From the NCBI GenBank assembly GCA_963712815.1, contig CAVQJL010000012.1, forward strand, positions 620,001 through 684,000: a stretch of 64,000 bases of DNA, read 5' to 3'. A program made the position numbers and the translations under genes. Positions 39,309 to 49,231 of this stretch are shown here, piece after piece. Every line of letters begins with the position of its first letter. Position 1 is the stretch's first letter. The notes below the pieces were generated by a model, which saw nothing but the letters and a program-made list of their open reading frames with translations, did not search any database and was not told the DNA's origin. Source of the stretch: RPQJ01 sp963712815. GTDB lineage: Bacteria > Pseudomonadota > Gammaproteobacteria > Steroidobacterales > Steroidobacteraceae.

Positions 39309-40526
39309 TGCGGCTCGGCATCGTCCGCCTCCGGCCAGAGCCGTGGGAATAACCAGCGCAGCGAACGCAATGGAACGTTGAACGAAACGGGCCCGACCCG
39401 GCTCTCCGCCTTCAGAAGTCCGAAGTCGAGCAGACTGCTGAGGACGCGGCGTGCCGTACGTACCGGCAGCCCTGTCATGGCGATGAAGCTGCCCCGCTCC
39501 ATGGGTCCGGTAAGCGCTACATAGTGCAGGGCGCCGGTGGCCACTGGCTTGACGACGGATTTCTCAGCACCCACCTGCCACGGTCGCGCGTCGAGTTGAC
39601 GCAGGAGATCTGCCAGACGGTCGCGGAACGCATCTAGCGCCAGCATGCCACCCATGAAACGCACCTGGTCGAGGCAGGTGTCGAGGAAGAAGCCGGCGAA
39701 CGCCACCAGCTCCTCCTGCGAGAGCGCGCCGCGCCCATCCAGGCCATTGCGTCGCGGCAGGTCGGCGTTGTTGAGTCGCGCGTAGTAGGCCTCATGCGCG
39801 CGTGCCAGCCCTCGCATCGGCGACCAGAGGCCGTTCGTCAGCCCGAGCCGGAACAAAACCAGATGTGCGTGCAGGCGAGCCGCACGGCCGTTTCCATCGA
39901 TGAACGGATGCACCCAGACCAATCGATGGTGGGCACAGGCATTGCCGACCACGACGCGCTCGCTACCCTGCAACCCTGAGTACATTTCGCCCCAGGCAGC
40001 CATCAATTCCGGCACGTGGCCCGCGGGAGGTGCGACATGACGGCCGGCAGAGACCGGTCGAGTTCGATACTCGCCGGGCACGACGAGTTGACCGTCCCCG
40101 GCCGCCCGATCGGTCTCGGGCAACCGGGCGTATAGGTCAGCATGGATCGCGACGACGCGCTCCGACCGGAACAGGTCACGCGTAGCGACGCCGCTCCACG
40201 CCGCCTCAAGGCATCGCTCGGCCTCCATGTGGGCCAGCGCGAGGCGCTGTCGGCGGGCGCGCTCCCGGTCGGCATCGAACTGGCTGGTGTACTGCACGCT
40301 CGATGTCGGCAGGCAGCGTCTGCTGGCCCTCGATCTTGTTCGTATAGTAGGAGTTCATCGCCCGCAAAAGCCCGGAGAGCGCTTCCCGAAGCGGAGGGCT
40401 CGCCCGGCCCCCGAGGCGATGACCCTCGGCAACCAGGGTCGCAGCAGTCTCAAGAAGTGGACCCAAGGCCCGCTCCTCGGGAAACAGCGGCTTGAACGAC
40501 GTCGATATCGGGCCCGCCACGGTCAT
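39305..40526 (-). CDS. Fic/DOC family protein, one frame break
   Basis: Corrected length 406 residues. The N-terminus has an inhibitory-helix-like motif, YYTNKIEGQQT, then a break near 40300 (one extra base) and MQYTSQFDADRERA. The Fic core is HPFIDGNGRAAR, the full HxFx(D/E)GNGRxxR site, so AMP transfer to a target Ser, Thr or Tyr is expected. The C-terminus is a winged helix (MTGLPVRTARRVLSSLLDFG). It resembles the N-terminal-inhibited Fic class. The only broken gene after 30.4 kb. The 60 bases upstream are markedly AT-rich, which hints at recent gain. Confidence 0.85.
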
Positions 40527-40752
40527 TCTTCTGGCCAATTCATTGGAAACTACAATTACGCTTAAAGTCCTTATGAAACAACTGTTTTATGTCTTGTCTG
40601 GACTAGCCTCTGGACAGTCTCCCGGACACCCTTGCTCGGGTTCAGCGCGGCCGACCTCCCACAATGGTGACGACGCCAGATGCCCGGCGAGGCGCCGAAG
40701 TCGAGATAATCACCGGCTTCGGCGCTTCACTCGATAGAACGAAAACATCGGA

Positions 40753-43332
40753 ATGGCATCCAGCCCGGACAATCGCGTGGAGACGGCCCACACTCCCGTC
40801 ATGCAGCAGTACCTGCGCATCAAGGCGCAGTACCCCGACGTGCTGCTGTTCTACCGCATGGGCGACTTCTACGAGCTGTTCTTCGACGACGCGCGGCGCG
40901 CGGCGCGCCTGCTCGACATCACGCTCACCGCCCGCGGCCAGTCGGCGGGCGAGCCGATCCCGATGGCAGGCGTGCCGGTGCAGTCGCTCGACACGTACCT
41001 TGCACGCGCGGTGCGCAAGGGCGAGTCGGTCGCGATCTGCGAGCAGATCGGCGACCCGGCCAAGGCGAAGGGTCCGGTCGAGCGGCAGGTGGTTCGCGTC
41101 GTCACGCCGGGCACGGTGACGGACGACGCACTGCTCGAGGAGCGCCGCGACACGCTGCTCGCCGCGCTGCACCTCGTCGGGGACGGGTTCGGGCTCGCGT
41201 GGATCGAGCTCTCGAGCGGTCGCTTCCATGCGCTCGAGGCCACGGGACGCGAGGCGATGGCGGCCGAGCTCGAGCGCCTGCGTCCGGCGGAACTCCTCGT
41301 GCCCGAGGACGCGCCGGTGCAGGGGCTGGCGGCACCTGCGACCGCAGTGCGCTCCAGGCCCCCCTGGCACTTCGACAGCGAGAGCGGCGGCCGGCAGCTG
41401 TGCGAGCAGTTCGGCACGCTCAACCTCGCCGGCTTCGGACTGACGGGACGTGACCTCGCCGTGGGCGCCGCCGGTTGCCTGCTGCAGTACCTGCGCGACA
41501 CGCAGAAGTCCACGCTGCCGCACCTGCGCGGTATCCGCTGCGAGGAGCGCGATGAGGCGCTGCTGCTCGACGCCGCCACGCGCCGCAACCTCGAGCTCGA
41601 CAGCAGCCTGTCCGGTCGCCCCGACAGCACGCTGGTCAGCGTCCTCGATTGCACGGCCACTGCGATGGGCGGCCGCGAGCTTAGGCGCTGGATCCAGCGG
41701 CCGCTGCGGCCACGCCTCCCGCGCGAGCGTCGCCTGCAGGCCATCGAGTCCTTTCTCGACACGGGACTGCACGAGGCCGTGCACGCGCTACTGCGACAGG
41801 TGGGCGACATCGAGCGCATCCTCGCGCGTGTCGCGCTGCGCTCGGCGCGTCCCCGCGACCTCGCCGGGCTGCGCGACGCGCTTGGCTTCCTGCCCGAGCT
41901 GCAGTCGACGCTCACCGGAATCGACTCGCCGCTCCTCGTGCAGGTCGGGAGCGAAGCCGGCACCCACCCGGCGGTGCATGCGCTGCTGACTGGGGCGATC
42001 GTAGCGACGCCCCCGGCACTGCTGCGCGACGGCGGCGTGATCGCCCCGGGCTACGACGCCGACCTCGACGAGCTGCGTCGCATCAGCGAGCACGGCGACG
42101 AGGCGCTGCTCGAGCTCGAGGCGCGCGAGCGAGCCCGCACCGGCTTCCCGAACCTGCGCTTTGGTTACAACCGCGTGCAGGGTTACTACATCGAGGTGAG
42201 TCGCAACCAGGCCGAGCAGGTGCCGGCCGACTGGGTGCGACGGCAGACGGTCAAGAACGCGGAGCGCTACATCACGAGCGAGCTCAAGTCCTTCGAGGAC
42301 CGCGTGCTCGGCGCGCGGGACCGCGCGCTCGCCCGCGAGCGCGAGCTCTACGAGGGACTGCTCGACCGGCTGATCGAGTCGCTGCCGCCGCTGCAGGCGA
42401 CGGCGGCCGCACTCGCCGCGCTCGACGTGCTCGCCAACCTCGCCGAGCGCGCCATCGCCCTGCGGCTCGCGCGACCCCGCCTCCCGGATCAATCGGGCAT
42501 CGAGATCCGCGGCGGCCGGCACCTCGTGGTCGAGCAGCACCTCGACGGCCCGTTCGTGCCGAACGATCTCTCGCTGCACGACGGTCGCCGCATGCTGATC
42601 GTCACGGGGCCCAACATGGGCGGCAAGTCCACGTACATGAGGCAGGCCGCGCTGATCGTGATCCTCGCAGGCATCGGCAGCTACGTGCCCGCGGAGTCCG
42701 CCGCGATCGGCCCGGTGGACCGCATCTTCACGCGCATCGGCGCGGCCGACGACCTTGCCGGCGGGCGCTCGACCTTCATGGTCGAGATGACCGAGGCGGC
42801 CAACATCCTCAACAACGCGACCCACGACAGCCTGGTGCTGATGGACGAGATCGGCCGCGGCACCAGCACGTACGACGGGCTGTCGCTGGCCTGGGCCTGC
42901 GCACGCCACATCGGGCGCGACGTCGGCGCGTTCACGCTGTTCGCCACGCACTACTTCGAACTCACCGCGCTCGCCGAAGATCTGCCGGCCTGCGCCAACG
43001 TCCACCTCGACGCGACCGAGCACGCCGATTCGCTGGTGTTCCTGCACGCCGTCAAGGAAGGCCCGGCGAACCAGAGCTACGGCCTGCAGGTGGCGCGGCT
43101 CGCGGGCGTGCCCCGGACGGTGATCACCGAGGCACGCCGGTACCTGGCGGAACTGGAGCGCCGGGACCACTCCGCCCGGCCCGACGCCCCGCAGCAGCAG
43201 CTCGATCTCGTCGCGCCTCCCGACCCCGCCGAATCCGCGGTGCTCGCCGAACTCGCGGCGCTCGATCCCGATGGCATGAGCCCGCGCGAGGCGCTCGAGC
43301 GGCTGTTCCGGCTGAAGGACCAGCTCCGCTAG
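40753..43332 (+). CDS. mutS: DNA mismatch repair protein MutS
   Basis: 859 residues, full length and intact. Mismatch-binding FYRMGDFYELF near the N-terminus, connector and lever domains, then the ABC ATPase with Walker A TGPNMGGKST, LVLMDEIGRGTSTYDG (Walker B/signature) and TLFATHYFEL. C-terminal helix-turn-helix region follows. It finds base mismatches and recruits MutL. It is divergent from fic, not part of the recA block, though close to it. Confidence 0.98.
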   Translation: MASSPDNRVETAHTPVMQQYLRIKAQYPDVLLFYRMGDFYELFFDDARRAARLLDITLTARGQSAGEPIPMAGVPVQSLDTYLARAVRKGESVAICEQIGDPAKAKGPVERQVVRVVTPGTVTDDALLEERRDTLLAALHLVGDGFGLAWIELSSGRFHALEATGREAMAAELERLRPAELLVPEDAPVQGLAAPATAVRSRPPWHFDSESGGRQLCEQFGTLNLAGFGLTGRDLAVGAAGCLLQYLRDTQKSTLPHLRGIRCEERDEALLLDAATRRNLELDSSLSGRPDSTLVSVLDCTATAMGGRELRRWIQRPLRPRLPRERRLQAIESFLDTGLHEAVHALLRQVGDIERILARVALRSARPRDLAGLRDALGFLPELQSTLTGIDSPLLVQVGSEAGTHPAVHALLTGAIVATPPALLRDGGVIAPGYDADLDELRRISEHGDEALLELEARERARTGFPNLRFGYNRVQGYYIEVSRNQAEQVPADWVRRQTVKNAERYITSELKSFEDRVLGARDRALARERELYEGLLDRLIESLPPLQATAAALAALDVLANLAERAIALRLARPRLPDQSGIEIRGGRHLVVEQHLDGPFVPNDLSLHDGRRMLIVTGPNMGGKSTYMRQAALIVILAGIGSYVPAESAAIGPVDRIFTRIGAADDLAGGRSTFMVEMTEAANILNNATHDSLVLMDEIGRGTSTYDGLSLAWACARHIGRDVGAFTLFATHYFELTALAEDLPACANVHLDATEHADSLVFLHAVKEGPANQSYGLQVARLAGVPRTVITEARRYLAELERRDHSARPDAPQQQLDLVAPPDPAESAVLAELAALDPDGMSPREALERLFRLKDQLR

Positions 43333-43438
43333 AGAAATTGCGCGGCTGTCCTGCGCATGGGCTGTCTCGACGTCACAGGCTCGGGCTAGACTTCGCTGCC
43401 TGTGACACCGCTCCGACGCACCCAGGGGAACACTGCCA

Positions 43439-44650
43439 GTGACGTCAAGCTCGCTTCAAGCCGGACCGCGACCGATGCTCCTGCTCGCGACGATCCTGCT
43501 CGCGGCTGCAACCGCCAGTTGCGGACGTGAGCCTGACGTCCCGCCCGCGGCACCGCCGGTCGAGGTCAAGGCCCTCACCGTCCAGCCCAGCGCCACGGAG
43601 ACTTACGCCGACAAGGTCGGCGAGGTGCGCGGCTCGCAGGAGGTGGACCTGCGTGCACGCGTGAGCGGCATCCTGCTCGCGACGCATTTTCAGGACGGCT
43701 CGCTGGTCAAGGAAGGCCAGTTGCTGTTCTCGATCGACGCGCGCGAGTTCCGCGCCCAGGTAGCAAGCGCCCAGGCCCGACTCGCCTCGGCCGAGGCCAA
43801 TCTCTCCCGAGCCCGGCAGGACGTCGAGCGCTATCGGCCGCTGCTCGCCGAGGAAGCGATCGCGCGCCAGGTCTACGACAACGCCGTCGCGGCGCAGCGC
43901 CAGGCCGAGGCCGAGGTCTCGGCCAGTCGCGCGGCGCTCGAGGAGACCCGGCTCGGACTCGACTACGCGGAGGTCCGCGCCCCGCTGACCGGGCGCATCG
44001 GCGCGGCGCAGGCCTTCCCCGGCAGCCTGGTCACGGCCGGGCAGACGGTGCTGGCCACGCTCTCCTCGGACGACCCCGCCTGGGTCTACTTCACGATCAG
44101 CGAGGCGGAGTTGCTCGACTTCGAGCGTCGCACCGGCGGCATCGAGACGGCCGCGGACGATCCGCTGCGCGTCGTCACGCTGATCCTCAGCGACGGCTCG
44201 GTCTATCCGCTGCGCGGCCGCATCAATTTCAGCGACCGCGCACTCGATCCGACGACGGGCACGTACTCGTTGCGCGCCGAGTTCCCGAACCCGGACCACA
44301 AGCTTCTTCCCGGCCTGTTCGCACGCGTGCGGGGTACTTCCGGCCGGCTCGAGAACGCGCTGGTCGTGCCGGATCGCGCCGTGCAGGAGCAGCTCGGGCG
44401 ATATTTCCTGACCGTCGTCGGCCAGGACGGGAAGGCCGAACTGCGGCCGGTCGAACTCGGGCCGCGCTTCGGCAACCGGCAGGTGATCAATGCGGGCCTC
44501 GCCGCCGGGGACCGCGTCGTCGTCGAGGGACTGCAGAAGGCCCGCCCGGGGACGTCGCTCACCGTCACGCCGGTGACGCTCGAGGACTTCGACCGGCCAG
44601 CAGGCGGCGCGACGGCCAGCGCCCCGGCCGCCCCTACGAAGGCGAAGTAG
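43439..44650 (+). CDS. RND efflux periplasmic adaptor lipoprotein
   Basis: 403 residues from a GTG, or 391 from ATG 43475. Leader with lipobox (LLAAATASC). Barrel-sandwich and hairpin: VRGSQEVDLRARVSGILLA, VKEGQLLFSIDAREF, ARLASAEANLSRARQDVERY, YAEVRAPLTGRIG. The adaptor bridges the inner-membrane pump and the outer-membrane channel. It begins 106 bases after mutS. MexA/AcrA type; drug range cannot be told. Confidence 0.94.
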   Translation: MTSSSLQAGPRPMLLLATILLAAATASCGREPDVPPAAPPVEVKALTVQPSATETYADKVGEVRGSQEVDLRARVSGILLATHFQDGSLVKEGQLLFSIDAREFRAQVASAQARLASAEANLSRARQDVERYRPLLAEEAIARQVYDNAVAAQRQAEAEVSASRAALEETRLGLDYAEVRAPLTGRIGAAQAFPGSLVTAGQTVLATLSSDDPAWVYFTISEAELLDFERRTGGIETAADDPLRVVTLILSDGSVYPLRGRINFSDRALDPTTGTYSLRAEFPNPDHKLLPGLFARVRGTSGRLENALVVPDRAVQEQLGRYFLTVVGQDGKAELRPVELGPRFGNRQVINAGLAAGDRVVVEGLQKARPGTSLTVTPVTLEDFDRPAGGATASAPAAPTKAK

Positions 44651-44663
44651 GCGGAGCGTCGCG

Positions 44664-47600
44664 GTGGCCCGCTTCTTCATCGACCGGCCGGTCCTGGCGA
44701 TCGTCGTCTCGCTGTTCCTGCTGCTGGTCGGCACGCTGTCGCTGATCCAGCTGCCGGTCGGCGAGTTCCCCAACATCGCCCTGCCCACCGTGCAGGTGAA
44801 CGCCAACTACCTCGGCGCGAGCTCCGACATCGTCGAGGAATCCGTAACGGCGCCGATCGACCAGCAGGTCAACGGCGCGACGGACATGCTCTACATCAAC
44901 TCGGTGAGCGGCGACGACGGCAGCACCTCCATCGCGGTGACCTTCGCGCTCGAGCGCGACCCGGACCTCGCCGCCGTCGAGGTCCAGAACCGCGTCGCGC
45001 AGGTCAACTCGCGGCTGCCCGCCGAGGTCATCAACGCCGGCGTGACGGTACGAAAGCAGTCGCCGGACACGCTGATGTACCTGGCGCTGTACTCGCCGGA
45101 CGAGACCTACGACCCGCTGTTCATCAGCAACTACGGCTTCGTCTACGTCGTGGACGAACTGAAGCGCGTCAAGGGCGTGGGCGACGTGCGCGTGTTCGGC
45201 TCGGACTTCGGCATGCGCGTGTGGCTGAGGCCGGACCGCATGGCGAGCCTCGGCATCACCGCAGCGGACGTGGCCCAGTCGATCCGCGAGCAGAACCTGC
45301 AGGTGCCGGCGGGCCAGGTGGGCCAGCCGCCGGCCACGCGCGGGCAGAGCTTCCAGTATTCGCTGCGCGTGCAGGGCAGGCTAATCGAGGTGGACGAGTT
45401 CGCCGACGTGATCGTCGGCTCGAAGCCGGACGGCTCGTTCATCCGGATCCGGGACATCGGCCGCGTCGAGCTCGGCGCGCGCAGCTACAGCAACGTCTCG
45501 CAGCTCGACGGTAAGCCCGCGGCCGCGATCTCGATCGCGCTGGTTCCTGGCGCGAACGCGCTCGAGACAGCGCACCTCGTCAAGGCGGAGCTGGCGCGGC
45601 TCGCGACCTCCTTCCCGAAGGGACTCGACTACCGGATCGTCTACGACTCCTCGGCCTTCGTCGAGGCCTCGGTCGAGGAGGTCGTCAAGACGTTCTTCGA
45701 GGCCTTGTTCCTGGTGCTGATCGTCGTGTTCCTGTTCCTGCAGAACTGGCGCACGACGCTGATCCCGATGCTCGCCGTGCCGGTGTCGCTGATCGCGACC
45801 TTCGCGGCCTTCCATCTGCTCGGCTTCTCGATCAACACGCTGTCGCTGTTCGGCATGGTGCTCGCGATCGGCATCGTCGTGGACGACGCGATCGTGGTGG
45901 TCGAAGCGGTCGAGCACAACATGCGCCAGGGGCTCGGCGTTCGCGACGCAACGATCAAGGCGATGGATGAGGTGCAGGGCCCGGTGGTCGCCATCGCGCT
46001 CATCCTCGCCGCGGTGTTCGTGCCGATGGGCTTCATTCCCGGCGTCACCGGGCAGCTCTACAAGCAGTTCGCCGTGACGGTTGCGGTCTCGACGATGTTC
46101 TCGGCGCTGGTGGCGCTGACGCTGACGCCGGCGCTGTGCATGATGCTGATGAAGCCGCACGAGGACAGCGACGGCCCGCTTGCGCGGTTCTTCAAGGCGT
46201 TCAATTCCGGCTTCGACCGCCTCAACGTCCGCTACGGCGCGACGGCCGCGGTGCTCGCGCGCCGCACGCTGATGGTGCTGCTCACCATGGGAGCGCTCAT
46301 CGTCGTGATCGCAGGCCTGTTCCGCTCGGTGCCGACCGGCTTCGTTCCCGACGAAGACAAGGGCGCGGTCTTCATGCAGGTGGTCCTGCCTGATGCCGCC
46401 TCGCAGGAGCGCACGGTCGCCGTGCTCGAGCAGGTCGTCGGGATTACCCGGGCCGTGCCCGGCGTGGAGTCGGTGGTCAGCGTGTCGGGCTTCGACCTCA
46501 TCTCCGGCACCGCCGCATCGAACGGCGCGCTCGTCATCGTGAAGCTCACGCCGTGGGACGAGCGCCAGTCCGACGACCTGCATGCGAGCGCGATCGTGGG
46601 CCGGCTCTACTACGCCACGAAGGACATACCCGAGGCGCTCGTGATGCCCTTCAACCCGCCGGCCCTGCCCGGCATGGGCTCGGTCTCAGGGTTCTCGTTC
46701 ATGCTGCAGGCGCGCTCGAACCAGCCGCCGGCCGAACTTGCGCGCGTCGCCCGGGAGTTCATCGCGGCTGCGCAGCAGCGCCCGCAGATCGGCCGCCTCA
46801 CCACCACGTTCAGCGCGAGCACGCCGAACTTCCAGCTCTACGTCGATCGCGAGAAAGCCAAGAAACTCGGCGTGCCGATCAACGACGTCCTCTCGACGCT
46901 GCAGATCTTCCTCGGCGGCTACCAGGTCAACGACTTCACCCGCTTCGGCCGCAACTACAAGGTCACGATGCAGGCAGACCCGGAGTTCCGGCAGGAAGTC
47001 AGCGACATCGCCCGGCTGTTCGTGCGCAACCGCGACGGCGGCATGGTGCCGCTCGACACGCTGACCTCATGGGAACCGAGCACGGGCGCGCGCTTCCTGC
47101 AGCGCTACAACCTCTACCGGACCGCGGCGTTCAGCGGCTCGCCTGCACCCGGGGCGAGCTCGGGCGACGCGCTCCAGGCGCTCACCGAGGTGGCCGCGGA
47201 GGTGCTGCCGGAGGGCTACGGCTTCGAGTGGTCCGGCCAGAGCCGCCAGGAGATCGAGGCCGGCAACTCCTCGGTGATCGTGCTCGCGCTGTCGATCGTG
47301 GTGGTGTTCCTGTTCCTCGCCGCCCTGTACGAGAGCTGGTCGGTGCCGTTCGCGGTGCTGCTCGCCACGCCCTTCGGGTTCCTCGGCGCCCTCCTCGCGC
47401 TCAAGCTCGGCGGCATCGACTTCAACGTCTATGGGCAGATCGGGCTCGTGACTCTGGTGGGTCTCTCGGCCAAGAACGCGATCCTGATCGTCGAGTTCGC
47501 GAAGCTCAACCGCGAGAACGGCATGCCGATCTTCGAGGCGGCGCTCGATGCCGCGCGGCTGCGCCTGCGACCGATCCTGATGACCTCGTTCGCGTTCATC

Positions 47601-47810
47601 CTGGGCGTCGTGCCGCTGATGATCGCCTCGGGCGCTGGCGCCGCGTCCAAGCAGTCCGTGGGAACCGCGGTGTTCGGCGGCATGATCGCGGCGACGGTGC
47701 TGACGACGCTCGCCGTGCCCGCCTTCTACGTGCTGATCCAGGGGCTCGCGGAGCGATTCGGCGGCGGGCCGCCGCCGGCGCCGGCCCGCGCAGCGGAGGC
47801 CGCGAAGTGA
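44664..47810 (+). CDS. RND efflux pump inner-membrane transporter (HAE1 family)
   Basis: 1048 residues from a GTG, intact. Twelve TM segments, two large periplasmic loops. Signatures: FIDRPVLAIVVSLFLLLVGTL, the proton-relay TM4 FGMVLAIGIVVDDAIVVVEAV with adjacent acidic residues, and VTLVGLSAKNAILIVEFAK in TM10. AcrB/MexB type, driven by protons. Overlaps by one base with the channel gene; adaptor 13 bases upstream. Confidence 0.96.
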   Translation: MARFFIDRPVLAIVVSLFLLLVGTLSLIQLPVGEFPNIALPTVQVNANYLGASSDIVEESVTAPIDQQVNGATDMLYINSVSGDDGSTSIAVTFALERDPDLAAVEVQNRVAQVNSRLPAEVINAGVTVRKQSPDTLMYLALYSPDETYDPLFISNYGFVYVVDELKRVKGVGDVRVFGSDFGMRVWLRPDRMASLGITAADVAQSIREQNLQVPAGQVGQPPATRGQSFQYSLRVQGRLIEVDEFADVIVGSKPDGSFIRIRDIGRVELGARSYSNVSQLDGKPAAAISIALVPGANALETAHLVKAELARLATSFPKGLDYRIVYDSSAFVEASVEEVVKTFFEALFLVLIVVFLFLQNWRTTLIPMLAVPVSLIATFAAFHLLGFSINTLSLFGMVLAIGIVVDDAIVVVEAVEHNMRQGLGVRDATIKAMDEVQGPVVAIALILAAVFVPMGFIPGVTGQLYKQFAVTVAVSTMFSALVALTLTPALCMMLMKPHEDSDGPLARFFKAFNSGFDRLNVRYGATAAVLARRTLMVLLTMGALIVVIAGLFRSVPTGFVPDEDKGAVFMQVVLPDAASQERTVAVLEQVVGITRAVPGVESVVSVSGFDLISGTAASNGALVIVKLTPWDERQSDDLHASAIVGRLYYATKDIPEALVMPFNPPALPGMGSVSGFSFMLQARSNQPPAELARVAREFIAAAQQRPQIGRLTTTFSASTPNFQLYVDREKAKKLGVPINDVLSTLQIFLGGYQVNDFTRFGRNYKVTMQADPEFRQEVSDIARLFVRNRDGGMVPLDTLTSWEPSTGARFLQRYNLYRTAAFSGSPAPGASSGDALQALTEVAAEVLPEGYGFEWSGQSRQEIEAGNSSVIVLALSIVVVFLFLAALYESWSVPFAVLLATPFGFLGALLALKLGGIDFNVYGQIGLVTLVGLSAKNAILIVEFAKLNRENGMPIFEAALDAARLRLRPILMTSFAFILGVVPLMIASGAGAASKQSVGTAVFGGMIAATVLTTLAVPAFYVLIQGLAERFGGGPPPAPARAAEAAK

Positions 47811-49225
47811 TGCAGCGGGCGGGCGTGCTCGCCGCCACGGCGCTCGTCGTCGCGGGCTGCGCGATCGGTCCGGACTATGAACGCCCGGCGTTGCCCACGC
47901 CTGACGCTCACCGCGGCGTGCTCAGCCCGCAGGAAGCGGCCTCGCTCGCCGACCTCGGGTGGTCCGAGGTGTTCGGCGACCCGGAACTGCGGGTCGTCCT
48001 CGAAACCGCGATCGCGAACAACCTCGACCTGCAGATCGCGGCGGCACGCGTCGAGGAGTTCCGCGGCCGGGCGCGCGTGGCGCGCAGCTACCTCGGGCCC
48101 GAGGTCCGCGGCGTCGGCAATACCGCACCGAGCCCGGGCAGCAGCGAGGACAGCAGCTACTCGCTCGGCTTCAGCCTCTCCTGGGAAATCGACCTGTTCG
48201 GACGGTTGCGCCGTTCCAGCGAGGCGGCGCGCGCGCAGTTGCTGGCGTCCGAGGACACGGCGCGCGGCGTGATGACCGCGCTCGTGGCCGACGTGGCCAC
48301 GACGTGGTTCCGCCTACGCGAACTCGACATCGAGGTCGGGATCATCGAGCGCACCATCAAGAGCCAGGAGGACACGCTCGCGCTGGTGCGGTCCCTGAAA
48401 CGCAACGGGGTTGCCTCGGGCACCGAGGAGCAGCAGGCGATATCGCAGCTCGCCGGGACCCGCGCGCAGCTGCCGCTCGCGCTGCAACGACGGGTGCAGA
48501 CGGAGAACCTGCTGCGATTCCTGATGGGCTACGCGCCCGAGCCCGTGCAGCGCTCGCAGGCAGCGACGGTCTTTACCGTACCGGCCGAGATCCCGGTCGG
48601 ATTGCCGGCGCAACTGCTCGAGCGGCGACCCGACCTGCGGCAGGCCGAGAACGCGCTGCATGCCGCGACGGCGAGCGTCGGCTTCGCCGAGGCGAGCCGA
48701 TTCCCCTACCTGTCGATCGGGCTCACGTCCTTCTTCGGCCTGGTGAGCCCGGAGCTGGCCCGGCTGCTCGACGGCGACGATCCGGCCGCGGAGCTCTTCT
48801 CGATCGGTCCGTTCCTCGATGCCCCGATCTACCAGTCGGGCCGCGGGACCGGCAACGTCGAGGTAGCGCGGGCGCAACTCAAGCAGGCGGAACTCGCCTA
48901 CCGTCGAAGCGTCCTGCAGGCCTACCGGGAAGTGGCGGACGTGCTGGTCGTCACGGACCAGGTCCGCGACTTCATCGCACAGAGCCGGACGCGCGTCGGC
49001 GCCGCCCGCGAGGTGCTGCGGCTGCAGCGGATGCGCTACCGTGCCGGCGTCGTGAGCTTTCTCGAGGTGCTCGACGCCGAACGACAGCTGTTCCTCGCCG
49101 AGATCGAGCTGGCACGCGCGAACCTCAGTCAACTCGAGGCCTATGCGGAGCTGTACCGTGCGCTGGGCGGCGGCTGGTCGGACGAGGAGCTGTCGCGCAT
49201 GACGACGCTGTCCGAGGCTCGCTAG
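47810..49225 (+). CDS. RND efflux outer-membrane channel lipoprotein (OprM/NodT)
   Basis: 471 residues. The leader ends VAGCAIGPDYERP, a lipobox followed by the GPDY motif of the OprM/TolC-like lipoproteins. Two repeated helical halves: LETAIANNLDLQIAAARVEEF, then LERRPDLRQAENALHAATAS and GSFLEVLDAERQLFLAEIE-type repeats. Trimeric beta-barrel with a periplasmic helix tunnel. The start ATG overlaps the pump stop. No regulator is adjacent on this strand. Confidence 0.94.
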   Translation: MQRAGVLAATALVVAGCAIGPDYERPALPTPDAHRGVLSPQEAASLADLGWSEVFGDPELRVVLETAIANNLDLQIAAARVEEFRGRARVARSYLGPEVRGVGNTAPSPGSSEDSSYSLGFSLSWEIDLFGRLRRSSEAARAQLLASEDTARGVMTALVADVATTWFRLRELDIEVGIIERTIKSQEDTLALVRSLKRNGVASGTEEQQAISQLAGTRAQLPLALQRRVQTENLLRFLMGYAPEPVQRSQAATVFTVPAEIPVGLPAQLLERRPDLRQAENALHAATASVGFAEASRFPYLSIGLTSFFGLVSPELARLLDGDDPAAELFSIGPFLDAPIYQSGRGTGNVEVARAQLKQAELAYRRSVLQAYREVADVLVVTDQVRDFIAQSRTRVGAAREVLRLQRMRYRAGVVSFLEVLDAERQLFLAEIELARANLSQLEAYAELYRALGGGWSDEELSRMTTLSEAR

Positions 49226-49231
49226 GGTCGC

